64,000 bases of DNA from the NCBI RefSeq assembly GCF_005116675.2, contig NZ_CP050699.1, positions 2,813,001-2,877,000 of the forward strand. Reading direction: 5' to 3'. The DNA comes from Desulfosediminicola ganghwensis. Lineage in GTDB: Bacteria; Desulfobacterota; Desulfobulbia; Desulfobulbales; Desulfocapsaceae. Positions within the stretch are counted from its first letter, which is position 1; every line of letters starts with the position of its first letter. Made by a program: the position numbers and the translations under genes. Below the pieces are notes generated by a model. That model did no database searches. It worked only from the letters and a program-made list of their open reading frames with translations, and was not told the origin of the DNA. Below, in pieces: positions 1 through 8,426 of this stretch.

Positions 1-63
1 TGGGATGGTGCCCTGCTGCCGCTCGTTGTCAGATTTTTTCAGTGCATCAAGGATATAAGACAT
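1..63 (-). CDS. gspB: GspB-family type II secretion protein, N-terminus only
   Basis: The first 21 codons of a leftward gene are visible; the rest lies outside the window. They read MSYILDALKKSDNERQQG, the typical N-terminus of GspB/ExeB proteins. ATG is at 63-61, six bases after the gspA stop, so the two are surely cotranscribed. In Aeromonas, ExeA and ExeB form an inner-membrane complex that helps the GspD secretin assemble through peptidoglycan. The gene is too short for the usual ORF cut-off. The family call rests on the N-terminal motif and the position after gspA. Confidence 0.8.
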   Translation of the reverse strand, partial: MSYILDALKKSDNERQQGTIP

Positions 64-69
64 ATTTTC

Positions 70-1419
70 TCACTGGTTGTCTGGCTGTCGTGAATTCTGA
101 ATTATGCTTGAGTGCTCCAGGGTGGGAAAGTGTTTCGGAGGAGATACCTGTACGCTGTTGGGGAGTCCTGGTTGGTATACATCGGTGTCAACAGGTGCAT
201 ATATTTCGGCTCTGGCTATCAGCACTCCCTGCTGTGCTTCCTGTTCTGCCGGTTGAACTGGTTTTGCAGCTTGTTGCCTGTCAGGAGTGACCTGCGCGTC
301 AATTTGTTCGTTGGGTTGCTCATCTGGAGGACTGTTGGACAGTGGCGCAGTCTGTATTACCGCGGGGTTCACTGCCTGATTAGCAGGCTCTGTATCTGCT
401 GCTTGTGCCGGTTTTTCCTCTGTTTCAGCTGCGCTTGCTGTTGCCTTGGCAGGCTCTTCAATCTCCTCGACATTTGCGGGCTGCGGTTCAACCGCGATCA
501 GCTCCTTAAAAAACGGTGAGAAGTAGAGCATTGTGAGCAGCAGGCAAAAGACAACCATGAGACCGGCAATAGTCGCTGGTTCCCGAAAAACACTTCGCTG
601 TCCGGTCTGCTGGGAAAAGACCTCTGAACCCGCCTTCCTGATAATATCGTAACTCACATGATCTTCGTTTTCCGCATACGCTCCGAGCAATGCACGGTCG
701 CAGAGCACATTTATCCGGCGGGGGATTCCCCCTGTAATTCTGGCTATGTACTTGATTGCTTTAGGTGAAAAGAGCCGTTTGTTTTTGCCGTCGGCTACAG
801 AGAGCCTGTGCAGAATATACGAGTGGACTTCTTCCGGGCTGAGCGGAGTGAGGTGATAGCGGCTGGTGACCCGTTGATTAAGCTGCGAGAGCTCCGGGCG
901 TTCCAGGATATCACGTAACTCGGGCTGACCGATGAGTACTATCTGCAGAAGTTTCTGGGTGTTTGTCTCAAGATTTGTGAGCAGACGCAGCTGTTCGAGC
1001 ACATCCATGTCGAGGTTTTGCGCCTCGTCAATGATAATGGCGGTGGTGCGCCCTTTGGCGTAAGCCGTTAGCAGATGGCGGTTGAGCACATCCACGTAGG
1101 TTTTCATCGAGCCAGCATCGCCTTCCAGGAGAATTCCCAGTTCCTCGCAGATAGTTCGAAGCAGCTCGCTTGCGGTGAGTTTGGGGTTGAGGATAATAGC
1201 TACATCGGTGTGTTCAGGCAGTTGAGTGAGCAGACATCGGCAGACGGTGGTTTTGCCGGTACCCACATCACCTGTGAGCAGGATGAAGCAGCCGTCGCTG
1301 TTGATACCGTAGAGGAGATGGGCCAGAGCTTCCCGGTGCAGCTCACTCATGAAGAGGTAGCGGGGATTTGGAGATATTGCAAAAGGCTTCTCTTCCAGAC
1401 CAAAGTAGCGGGTATACAT
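70..1419 (-). CDS. gspA: GspA/ExeA-type AAA ATPase of type II secretion
   Basis: 449-residue AAA ATPase. The start MYTRYFGLEEKPFAISPNP is the standard ExeA/GspA opening. Walker A (GDVGTGKTT) is at residues 50-58 and Walker B (IIIDEA) at about 128-133. A single membrane segment lies at about 282-304. It is followed by a long periplasmic tail rich in Ala, Glu, Gln and Pro. The peptidoglycan-binding domain found at the C-terminus of Aeromonas ExeA is not recognisable here. In that system ExeA uses ATP to help insert the secretin into the cell wall. The gene is divergent from gspF and sits directly ahead of gspB, which fits a role in the same secretion machine. Confidence 0.9.
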   Translation of the reverse strand: MYTRYFGLEEKPFAISPNPRYLFMSELHREALAHLLYGINSDGCFILLTGDVGTGKTTVCRCLLTQLPEHTDVAIILNPKLTASELLRTICEELGILLEGDAGSMKTYVDVLNRHLLTAYAKGRTTAIIIDEAQNLDMDVLEQLRLLTNLETNTQKLLQIVLIGQPELRDILERPELSQLNQRVTSRYHLTPLSPEEVHSYILHRLSVADGKNKRLFSPKAIKYIARITGGIPRRINVLCDRALLGAYAENEDHVSYDIIRKAGSEVFSQQTGQRSVFREPATIAGLMVVFCLLLTMLYFSPFFKELIAVEPQPANVEEIEEPAKATASAAETEEKPAQAADTEPANQAVNPAVIQTAPLSNSPPDEQPNEQIDAQVTPDRQQAAKPVQPAEQEAQQGVLIARAEIYAPVDTDVYQPGLPNSVQVSPPKHFPTLEHSSIIQNSRQPDNQ

Positions 1420-1572
1420 GTCTATGTTATGTAAAGGAAAATGTGAAATCCGCAGTCGCTATAATCGTGTACCGGTCGGCGGTGATCCAGACCAGAGTGC
1501 GGATTAAAACCAAGTAGATGGTTGCCAGTATATTGTAAAAACATCAAATTTTCCATCTCTCTTTCTTTTTTA

Positions 1573-1601
1573 TTGTAACTCTCGTCATAACCCCATAACA
1601 T
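1573..1601 (+). promoter_or_regulatory. possible sigma-70 promoter ahead of gspF
   Basis: TTGTAA at 1573-1578 and TAACAT at 1596-1601 are separated by 17 bases and lie about 57 bases before the gspF ATG. The -35 box is 4/6 and the -10 box 4/6, so this is only a weak candidate. The surrounding 240-base gspA-gspF gap must hold promoters for both directions. Confidence 0.3.
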
Positions 1602-1657
1602 GACCTTGAGGCCCATAGGATAAATTGAAATAGATCAGGAAAACAAAGAGCTAGTAA

Positions 1658-2881
1658 ATGCCGGTTTATGAGTATAAGGCACTCGACAGTGCCGGGAAGG
1701 ATGTCAAGGGTATCATAGACGCCGAAAGTGAAGCCCAGGCCCGCACAAAGCTGCGATCAGCCGGTACCTATCCCGTCTCGATTAAGCGAAGTAAGGGCCG
1801 CACCAGAGGGGCTGGCAGGAAAGGTTCCGGCATCGGCTTCTTCGAGCGGGTCCGTCCCGAAGAAGTGCTGGTGTTTACCAGGCAACTGGCGACTCTGGTA
1901 GGTGCCGGGATTCCCCTGGTTCCGGCACTGTCTTCCCTGATAGAGCAGACCAGCAATGCGGCGTTACAGAGGGTCATCGCGGAGATCCGCGAAAACGTCA
2001 ACGAGGGTTCGACCCTGACCAAGGCTCTCAGCAACCATCCAAAACTGTTCTCATCGATTTATGTCAATATGATCCGTGCCGGTGAAGCTTCAGGCTCTCT
2101 TGATGTGGTTTTGGAGAGGCTCGCCGAATTTGGTGAAAAGCAACAGGTCTTGCAGGCCAGATTGCAGGCGGCGCTGATATATCCGATTATCATGGCGGTA
2201 ATTGGCGCGGGTATTCTCTTTATTCTGGTAACCTATGTTGTTCCCAATGTGACCCAGGTGTTCAGTGAGATGGGCAAGGTGCTGCCATGGCCGACCCGGT
2301 TCCTCATCGACCTGAGTGGTTTTTTAAAGCTCTACTGGTGGCTGGTCCTTGGCGGCCTGGCCCTGCTTATTTACGGTTTTCGCTATCTGATAAGTTTGCC
2401 TTTCGGTCGTTCGGCCTGGGATTTGTTCAAACTGAAATTTCCGGTAATCGGGACTGTTGTGCGCAAGGTGCTGCTGGCCCGCTTTGCCTCTACCCTGGGC
2501 AGTCTGCTCAACAGCAGTGTAGAGTTGATGGCTTCAATGAACATCGTCAAGACGCTTATCGACAACGTCCATGTGGCGGCGGTTATTGAAGAGGCAATGG
2601 ATAACGTCGAGAAGGGCAACAGCATGACCGTTGCTCTATCGCAATCACAGTGGTTTCCCCCAATGTATGTCCAGATGATTGCGGTGGGGGAACAGAGCGG
2701 AAACCTGGAAGGGATGCTGGAAAAGGTGGCCGCATCGTATGAGCGTGAGGTTGAGACGGCGATACTCGGGATGACCTCGCTGATAGAGCCGATTATGATT
2801 GTCGGCATGGGGGTTGCGGTTGGATTTGTGGTGCTGTCAATTCTCCTGCCAATCTTTGAAATGAACCAGATGGTCGGTTGA
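1658..2881 (+). CDS. gspF: type II secretion inner-membrane protein GspF
   Basis: 407 residues, the normal length for GspF/PilC. The N-terminus MPVYEYKALDSAGK and the duplicated GspF domains (about 70-195 and 270-400) with motifs FTRQLATLVGAGIPL and MIAVGEQSGNLEGML are diagnostic. Three hydrophobic segments are visible at about 172-195, 222-245 and 378-400. GspF is the polytopic inner-membrane protein that contacts GspE and GspL in the assembly platform. It is the first gene of the rightward operon, separated from the other core gsp genes by one inserted gene (3049-5178). Confidence 0.95.
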   Translation: MPVYEYKALDSAGKDVKGIIDAESEAQARTKLRSAGTYPVSIKRSKGRTRGAGRKGSGIGFFERVRPEEVLVFTRQLATLVGAGIPLVPALSSLIEQTSNAALQRVIAEIRENVNEGSTLTKALSNHPKLFSSIYVNMIRAGEASGSLDVVLERLAEFGEKQQVLQARLQAALIYPIIMAVIGAGILFILVTYVVPNVTQVFSEMGKVLPWPTRFLIDLSGFLKLYWWLVLGGLALLIYGFRYLISLPFGRSAWDLFKLKFPVIGTVVRKVLLARFASTLGSLLNSSVELMASMNIVKTLIDNVHVAAVIEEAMDNVEKGNSMTVALSQSQWFPPMYVQMIAVGEQSGNLEGMLEKVAASYEREVETAILGMTSLIEPIMIVGMGVAVGFVVLSILLPIFEMNQMVG

Positions 2882-2980
2882 GCGTGGTGACTGGGGTCTC
2901 TGTTGTTCAATTCTGGTTTATTCCTGCCTGTATTACGTGATAAGCTTTTAGAAGAAATATTATTTGGAAAAATTTATTTT

Positions 2981-3004
2981 GACTGGCCGGTCGTTCGGCC
3001 AGTC
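2981..3004. repeat. 9-bp inverted repeat between gspF and the CFI-box gene
   Basis: GACTGGCCG (2981-2989) and CGGCCAGTC (2996-3004) are perfect complements around a 6-base loop. No T-run follows on either strand, so it is not a standard intrinsic terminator. It could shape the mRNA between gspF and the downstream gene or act as a weak attenuator. No other feature is visible in the 167-base gap. Confidence 0.5.
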
Positions 3005-3048
3005 GGAAGAGCATACATTTCAATGATACGTTACCTGGAGAGTTTCCT

Positions 3049-5178
3049 ATGAAGGATCTTGGCAGAGTGCGAGTTTCAGTGATTTGTTTTTCAGTGTTGG
3101 TATTGTTTGCCATCCATCTTTTTCCTGGGAATGCGTTTTCCGTAGATGCGCAGGACCTGCTTGGAGGAGGTGGCCTTATCCTTACGGATTTCAACAATGA
3201 TAATGATGCCGCATATGATATTGTGCAGCAGCCGGACGGTAAGCTGGTTGCGGTTGGTTTTGGCAACAACGGTGCCGTTCGAAATGTCGCTGTGGCCAGG
3301 TACCTGGAGAGCGGTGAACTCGATAGTAGTTTCAGTAACGACGGTCGAGCCACTTTCAGCGTTGGTAGTGGAGAGTCCGTTGGCCGGGCGGTTGCCTTGC
3401 AGGAAGATGGCGCAATTGTGGTGGCTGGCACCAGCACAAATGGCGACCAGGATCTCTTTGTCCTGCGCCTCACTCCGGATGGCGAACTTGATAATACTTT
3501 CGGTGCTTACGGAATAGAGACCCTGCCTGCACCCGGGAGCGATGAGTATGTCTATACCGTTACGGTGGCCGAAGATGGGTCGATTATTCTGGGAGGGGGC
3601 AGCATGCTGCCGAGCGAGCCGTTGGCCAGCCTGGTCATCAAGCTTGCCGGAGACGGTGACCTGCTGAGTGATTTTGGTGAAGACGGTAAAGCCCTTCTTG
3701 ACCGTGAGTATAACAATGTCATCTATTCCATCATTTTGCTTGGAGACGGCAGCATCCTTGCCACCGGTGCCAATACTGCCAACAACCGGTATGAGGCGAG
3801 CCTGGTTCAGTTCCAGGCAGACGGTTCACTGGACGATGGCTATGCCGAATCCGGGGAGTTGAGCTTTGTTTATGAGGACAACAACACCCGGATGTTTGAT
3901 CTACTGAGCCTCAGTGACGGCTCAGTTATCACCTTGGGCTTCACCTACACTAACAGTTTTCGGGAGCCGCTTATTGCCCGGGTATCGGCCGTGGGAGAGC
4001 TGGTGGAAAGTTTTGGTGATAATGGTTTTGTCCTGTCACCGCTCAGTGCAGACGGGCTCACAGGGATGGTAATACAACAGGATGACCTGCTGATTACCAC
4101 CAGTCTTACCACCGCACCGAATGGTGATGATCTCATCATTATCAAGGTTGAAGAAACACTCGAAGATGGCGTCGCGATCACGACCTCCTATCTTACCTTG
4201 AGTTCCACTGAATATGAGAGCGATACCCTTTCGACGGTACTCAGTGAGGAGGGCAATGTAATAGTTGCCGGGTTTGCCTCCAATGGTGAGAATGATGATC
4301 TGGCCCTGCAGGATTATGGTGCGGATCTCACAAACGATAATATCAGCGTTGGCGTAGGCGTCTCGGGTGAAGATTACACTATTACGACCTTTGCGGTTAC
4401 GGATGTTCAGCGAAACAGTGCCACCAGCGGAGGCTCCGTTGTCGCCTCAAGCAGTGAGGATGACTGTATCGAGACTACCTGCAGCAGTGAGTGTACGACC
4501 CTGGGGTCAAGTATCTGTAATAGCTGTTTAGAAGTGTGTGAGCCCCCGGCGGTTATTTTGCGGGGTGTCGCGTACGGTATCGCGCCGAACCCTTCCTACC
4601 GGGAATCTGGTGAAAGCGATGACGTGACAACGGATGATGAAGAAGAGGGTTCCGGTGTATTTCCAGCAAGCGATTCCAGCTGGAACTATGATACAGTTCG
4701 CACGGGACAGACGGAAGATGGCGCTGGTGTTGGAGAGTTTGGCAGTGATATGTATCCGATTACTCCGGGGCAGCGCTATTATGCACGAGCGTATGCGGTA
4801 CTGGAAGATGACACTGTTATCCATGGCAACCAGGTGTCTTTCAAAACAGATGACAGCTGTTTCATAGCAACTGCCGCGTATGGCTCGATAGATGAAGAAC
4901 ATGTTAAGGTCTTGAGAAGATTCAGGGATGAAGTGTTAAATTCTTATAAACCAGGTAGAAAGTTTATAGAAATCTATTATAATCTCTCGCCATCGATAGC
5001 AGACAGGATTGAACAGAATAATTTTTTGAAATCAGTAGTTCGTGTTGCGCTGATGCCGGTAATAGGTTTTTGTTATCTGGTATTGCAAGGCAGGTTGTGG
5101 CTGATTGGCTTGCTGCTTTGTGTGATAACAATAACTTTTATGGCGCTGGCTCGAAAGAGGGAAAGAAGGAGGATCTGA
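3049..5178 (+). CDS. delta-60 repeat protein with CFI-box C-terminal sorting-like domain
   Basis: 709 residues. A signal peptide (hydrophobic residues about 10-25, ending near NAFS) leads into repeats of the delta-60 type at about 45-420. These have recurrent QPDGKLVAVGF, ALQEDGAIVVAG and LLGDGSILATG units, which suggest a beta-propeller-like fold. A Cys-rich patch lies near 475-500. The C-terminal domain begins at residue 604 with CFIATAAYGS, followed by LRRFRDEVL, a hydrophobic segment and a basic tail (ARKRERRRI). That layout matches the CFI-box-CTERM domain. A GGAGAG site precedes ATG. It lies inside the gsp operon and its 3' end holds the gspG ribosome site, so it is probably a substrate or surface partner of this secretion system. 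Its exact function is unknown. Confidence 0.85.
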   Translation: MKDLGRVRVSVICFSVLVLFAIHLFPGNAFSVDAQDLLGGGGLILTDFNNDNDAAYDIVQQPDGKLVAVGFGNNGAVRNVAVARYLESGELDSSFSNDGRATFSVGSGESVGRAVALQEDGAIVVAGTSTNGDQDLFVLRLTPDGELDNTFGAYGIETLPAPGSDEYVYTVTVAEDGSIILGGGSMLPSEPLASLVIKLAGDGDLLSDFGEDGKALLDREYNNVIYSIILLGDGSILATGANTANNRYEASLVQFQADGSLDDGYAESGELSFVYEDNNTRMFDLLSLSDGSVITLGFTYTNSFREPLIARVSAVGELVESFGDNGFVLSPLSADGLTGMVIQQDDLLITTSLTTAPNGDDLIIIKVEETLEDGVAITTSYLTLSSTEYESDTLSTVLSEEGNVIVAGFASNGENDDLALQDYGADLTNDNISVGVGVSGEDYTITTFAVTDVQRNSATSGGSVVASSSEDDCIETTCSSECTTLGSSICNSCLEVCEPPAVILRGVAYGIAPNPSYRESGESDDVTTDDEEEGSGVFPASDSSWNYDTVRTGQTEDGAGVGEFGSDMYPITPGQRYYARAYAVLEDDTVIHGNQVSFKTDDSCFIATAAYGSIDEEHVKVLRRFRDEVLNSYKPGRKFIEIYYNLSPSIADRIEQNNFLKSVVRVALMPVIGFCYLVLQGRLWLIGLLLCVITITFMALARKRERRRI

Positions 5179-5183
5179 CCTTT

Positions 5184-5648
5184 ATGGATATGCAGGGTGA
5201 AAGACAGGAAAGGGGTTGCCGGACACAGGGAGGTTTTACCCTGATTGAGCTGTTGGTGGTTTTGGTTATTATTGGTATTCTGGCAGGTTATATTGGTCCC
5301 AAGATCATGGGACGCCCGGAAGAGGCCAAAAGAACCAAGGCCGGTTTGCAGATTCAGGCTATCGATACAGCGTTGAAACTGTATAGGCTTGATAATGGCG
5401 TCTACCCCTCTACTGAGCAGGGTCTGCAGGCTCTCGTCGAAGCTCCTCAAACGGGTAAACTGGCGCCGAAATGGCGTGAGGGTGGTTATATGGAGAAAAA
5501 CAAGGTGCCACTCGATCCCTGGGGTAACGAATTTGTTTACCTGAGTCCCGGCATCCATGGTGATTACGATCTGAGTGCATATGGCCCTGACGGTGAGGCA
5601 GGTGGAGAGGGCGAGAACGCTGATGTGAACAGCTGGGAGCTGGAGTAG
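5184..5648 (+). CDS. gspG: major pseudopilin GspG
   Basis: 154 residues from ATG at 5184; an AGGAGG site inside the preceding gene's last codons decides this start over an in-frame ATG at 5070. The prepilin motif GGFTLIELLVVLVIIGILAG has Gly before Phe and Glu at +5. The rest is the compact GspG fold, with YPSTEQGLQALV, DPWGNEFVYLSPG and a C-terminal loop YDLSAYGPDGE matching the calcium-binding end of the family. GspG polymerises into the periplasmic pseudopilus that pushes substrates through the secretin. The prepilin peptidase that would process it is not in this window. Confidence 0.95.
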   Translation: MDMQGERQERGCRTQGGFTLIELLVVLVIIGILAGYIGPKIMGRPEEAKRTKAGLQIQAIDTALKLYRLDNGVYPSTEQGLQALVEAPQTGKLAPKWREGGYMEKNKVPLDPWGNEFVYLSPGIHGDYDLSAYGPDGEAGGEGENADVNSWELE

Positions 5649-5660
5649 TTTCTGCGCTCT

Positions 5661-6224
5661 ATGTTTTACGTGTCGAGGGAGCGACAGCAACCCACTGGAA
5701 TGCGAGATAAGGTTACCGGTAAAACTTCAGGCATCTGCGGTTTTACCCTGCTTGAGCTGATAATTGTAATTTTCCTCATTGGCTTGTTGCTTGTGGTGAG
5801 TGTGCCTGCGCTCCGCGACAACCTCTTGAATGACCCCTTGCGTTCAGCTGGGCGCAAGCTGATTGGCTATGTCGGCGGTGTTCGAGAGCTGGTGGTTCGC
5901 CAGCAGAAACCATATCATATTTATATCGACCTGGATGAGAATCGTCTCTGGTATCTGCCGGAAGATCAGGCGGGTACGGACCAAGATGATCCGCCTGAGA
6001 AGGTGCAGCTGAATTTGCCCGGTGATGTTGAGCTACGCGATATCTGGGTACGTTCTTCCGGAAACATATCGAGGGGCGTCCATGAACTCTGGCTGAGCCG
6101 GCAGGGGTATGTGGACAAAACGGTTATCCGACTCGAAGATGGTGATGGCGAGACCCTGAGTTTTGTACTGCATCCGTTTCTGTCTGAAATTGAGATCCGG
6201 GAGGGATATTATGAGCCGCAGTAA
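5661..6224 (+). CDS. gspH: minor pseudopilin GspH
   Basis: 187 residues, with a prepilin-type motif CGFTLLELIIVIFLIGLLLV near residues 27-46 including Glu at +5. This is followed by a weakly conserved beta-rich domain with ISRGVHELWLSRQGYV. It sits in the normal position after gspG and overlaps gspI. An alternative ATG at 5700 would shorten the leader to a more usual length; neither start has a strong ribosome site. GspH is one of the four minor pseudopilins thought to form or prime the pseudopilus. Confidence 0.85.
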   Translation: MFYVSRERQQPTGMRDKVTGKTSGICGFTLLELIIVIFLIGLLLVVSVPALRDNLLNDPLRSAGRKLIGYVGGVRELVVRQQKPYHIYIDLDENRLWYLPEDQAGTDQDDPPEKVQLNLPGDVELRDIWVRSSGNISRGVHELWLSRQGYVDKTVIRLEDGDGETLSFVLHPFLSEIEIREGYYEPQ

Positions 6225-6657
6225 CAGCCGAGCCCGTCTGAGTTTCACCCCGTTCAGTGCATCATCGCATAATAGGGCTGGATTTACCCTGCTTGAAGTG
6301 ATGATCGCCCTGGCAATCATTGCCATCTCCCTGACCTCCCTTTTTGGTTCACAATCACGTTCCCTGTCACTGGCGGCAGAGGCAAAGTTTAATACCGCGG
6401 CCGCTTTTTTGGCCCAGGAAAAGCTTGCCGAGTATGAGGCTGGTCTTGCACCCTGGGTAAGCGATGAGGGCGACTTTGGCGATGCATTTCCCGGTTTTGC
6501 CTGGAGGAGTGAAGTACAGGATGCGGACCTGGGCAATGTAGGCGATTTCGGTAACCTCGAACCGCCGTTGCAACGGGTCGATCTCACCATCTCCTGGCAG
6601 GAGGGGCAGTTCTCCAGCACCGTGAGCTATTTCGGCAGGGAGAAGGAGCAACAATGA
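6211..6657 (+). CDS. gspI: minor pseudopilin GspI
   Basis: 148 residues from ATG at 6211, chosen because GGGAGGG lies just upstream (6200-6206) and the start overlaps the gspH stop. AGFTLLEVMIALAIIAISLT is a clear prepilin signal with Glu at +5. The body carries the GspI features AFLAQEKLAEYE, FAWRSEV and VDLTISWQEG. GspI is the hub of the GspI-J-K tip complex. It overlaps gspJ by four bases (ATGA), implying translational coupling. Confidence 0.92.
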   Translation: MSRSNSRARLSFTPFSASSHNRAGFTLLEVMIALAIIAISLTSLFGSQSRSLSLAAEAKFNTAAAFLAQEKLAEYEAGLAPWVSDEGDFGDAFPGFAWRSEVQDADLGNVGDFGNLEPPLQRVDLTISWQEGQFSSTVSYFGREKEQQ

Positions 6658-7367
6658 CCGCACCTACTCTCCGGTCTTCTTGCCGGGCAGGTTTCACCCT
6701 GCTTGAACTGCTGGTGTCCATTGCTATTTTTGCGGTGGTTATCTCTTCTGTCTACGGGGCATACAGGGCAACATTCCATACAATTAGCGGCACAGATAAA
6801 CAGGTGCTGCGGGCAGCGGCCGCAAGGGTAATTCTCGAACGTGTTACCGAGGACCTGGAAGCACTCTATACAGGGGAAGACGGATTTTTTGAGGCAGAAA
6901 ACAAAGAGCTGGGAGACGGTCGGGCCGATACCCTGAAGTTCATGTCGTCTGCTCACCTGGTTTTCACCAATGAGCAGATCCCTGCCGGTAAGACCAGCAT
7001 TGAATACAAAGTCCGTGAAGCAGCGACGGGCGGGTTTGAGCTCATCAGAATTGATACTCCTCAACTTCCAGGCCAGGAGGATTCAGTTGAAGACGATGCT
7101 GCTGGTGATGTTCTCGGCAAAGGTCTTCAGTCGTTTTCTTTGAGTTATTTTTCACAAACCGGTGAGCAGTCAGACGATTGGCAGAGCGGAGGGGAATCTG
7201 CAGCAGAAGCAGATGGTGGCGAATCCGCAGCCCTTGAGTTGCCGGTGCTTGTGCGGGTGGAGATCACCTTTCTGCCTGAGAGTGGGGATGGCCGAGCTGC
7301 ATTTTTTCGAACATCCATAGCGCTGCCTCAAGTGCACAAAGAGCAAGAGTCGCAGGAGGAGAGCTGA
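6654..7367 (+). CDS. gspJ: minor pseudopilin GspJ
   Basis: 237 residues, opening with AGFTLLELLVSIAIFAVVIS (Glu +5) near residue 13. The start overlaps the gspI stop by four bases. The C-terminal half has a Ser/Glu/Ala-rich, low-complexity insert (SGGESAAEADGGESAA) before the final strand VRVEITFLPESG. GspJ packs with GspI and GspK at the pseudopilus tip. The one-base overlap with gspK keeps the reading unit tight. Confidence 0.9.
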   Translation: MTAPTLRSSCRAGFTLLELLVSIAIFAVVISSVYGAYRATFHTISGTDKQVLRAAAARVILERVTEDLEALYTGEDGFFEAENKELGDGRADTLKFMSSAHLVFTNEQIPAGKTSIEYKVREAATGGFELIRIDTPQLPGQEDSVEDDAAGDVLGKGLQSFSLSYFSQTGEQSDDWQSGGESAAEADGGESAALELPVLVRVEITFLPESGDGRAAFFRTSIALPQVHKEQESQEES

Positions 7368-8374
7368 TGAGACAAACTCTCTTTCGACTCAACGACAGGG
7401 GGATGGCACTGTTGATCACTATCATGGTGATCAGTCTGTTGATTGGGGTGACAGTTCAGTTTAATAAAACAGTACGCCAGGACTACTTTGCCTCCCGCAC
7501 TCAGCTTGATGGTGAATACCTCAAAGGGGTTGCCCGTTCAGGCCTGTCAATCGGCATGGCTCTTTTAGAGGCGGACGGCCTTGAAAACAATTTCGATAGT
7601 GAGCTCGATTCCTGGGCGTCACTTGATGACGAAACCTTGAGTACCCTTTTTTCAGGAGGGACTCTGGCGCTGAATATAACGGATCACTCGGGGAGGCTGC
7701 AGATCAACAGTTTAGTGGCCCGGCCGGAAGGCGGTGGTGAAGAAAGTTCTGAAGAAACCAGAGAAATATTGAAGAGATTGCTCCTATCCGGTACATTTAG
7801 CAATATTGAGGAGCAACAGGTCGTTGAACTTATTGACGCCCTGGTAGACTGGCTCGATACCGATGAGAGGGAATCTGATTTCGGTGCTGAGGACAGTTAC
7901 TACCAGTCCCTTAGTCCTCCCTATGAGGCGGCCAACGGACCGATTTCCAGCATCGAGGAGTTGTTGCTGGTGAAGGGAGTAGACAGGGAGCTGCTTTTCG
8001 GGAATGATATAAGCCCCGGGCTTGCAGATTTTATCACTGTTTATGGGGACGACGGCAAGATCAATATCAATACTGCTCCCAGGCAATTGTTGCAGGCACT
8101 GCATCCCCAGATGTCTGAGGAGTTGGCCTTAACTCTGGAAGACTATCGTAGTCAGGAGCTGAACCGCGACAATCTGGAAAATGCAGACTGGTACAGGCAG
8201 GTTCCTGCCTGGCCCGGGGATATCGAATTGCCTGATGGGCTGCTGTCTACGAAAAGTGTTTGGTTCGAGCTGGAATCTCAAGGTGTTTTTCACGATCAGA
8301 GAAAGCGCATGAGCGCAGTGGTTGTCCGCGATCAAGACAGTAAAACAGTTCTTGTCAGCAAAAAGTCGCAGTAA
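7367..8374 (+). CDS. gspK: minor pseudopilin GspK (tip protein)
   Basis: 335 residues, the large pseudopilin. The leader peptide ends RG and is followed by MALLITIMVISLLIGVTVQF, which lacks Glu at +5, as is normal for GspK. The helix-hairpin-helix-like insert typical of GspK shows as IEELLLVKGVDRELLFG and GKININTAPRQLLQALHP. The C-terminus FELESQGVFHDQRKRMSAVV is also typical. GspK caps the pseudopilus and may meet the substrate. ATG overlaps the gspJ stop by one base. Confidence 0.93.
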   Translation: MRQTLFRLNDRGMALLITIMVISLLIGVTVQFNKTVRQDYFASRTQLDGEYLKGVARSGLSIGMALLEADGLENNFDSELDSWASLDDETLSTLFSGGTLALNITDHSGRLQINSLVARPEGGGEESSEETREILKRLLLSGTFSNIEEQQVVELIDALVDWLDTDERESDFGAEDSYYQSLSPPYEAANGPISSIEELLLVKGVDRELLFGNDISPGLADFITVYGDDGKININTAPRQLLQALHPQMSEELALTLEDYRSQELNRDNLENADWYRQVPAWPGDIELPDGLLSTKSVWFELESQGVFHDQRKRMSAVVVRDQDSKTVLVSKKSQ

Positions 8375-8426
8375 TGTCGAATGAATTAAGCAATAAATAC
8401 GAAGATATTAACAGGTATGGTGAAAA

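Noticed and set aside
1422-1616. 64-codon leftward frame ahead of gspA
   Set aside because: Composition and translation look random, no family features, and it would occupy the promoter region of gspA and gspF.
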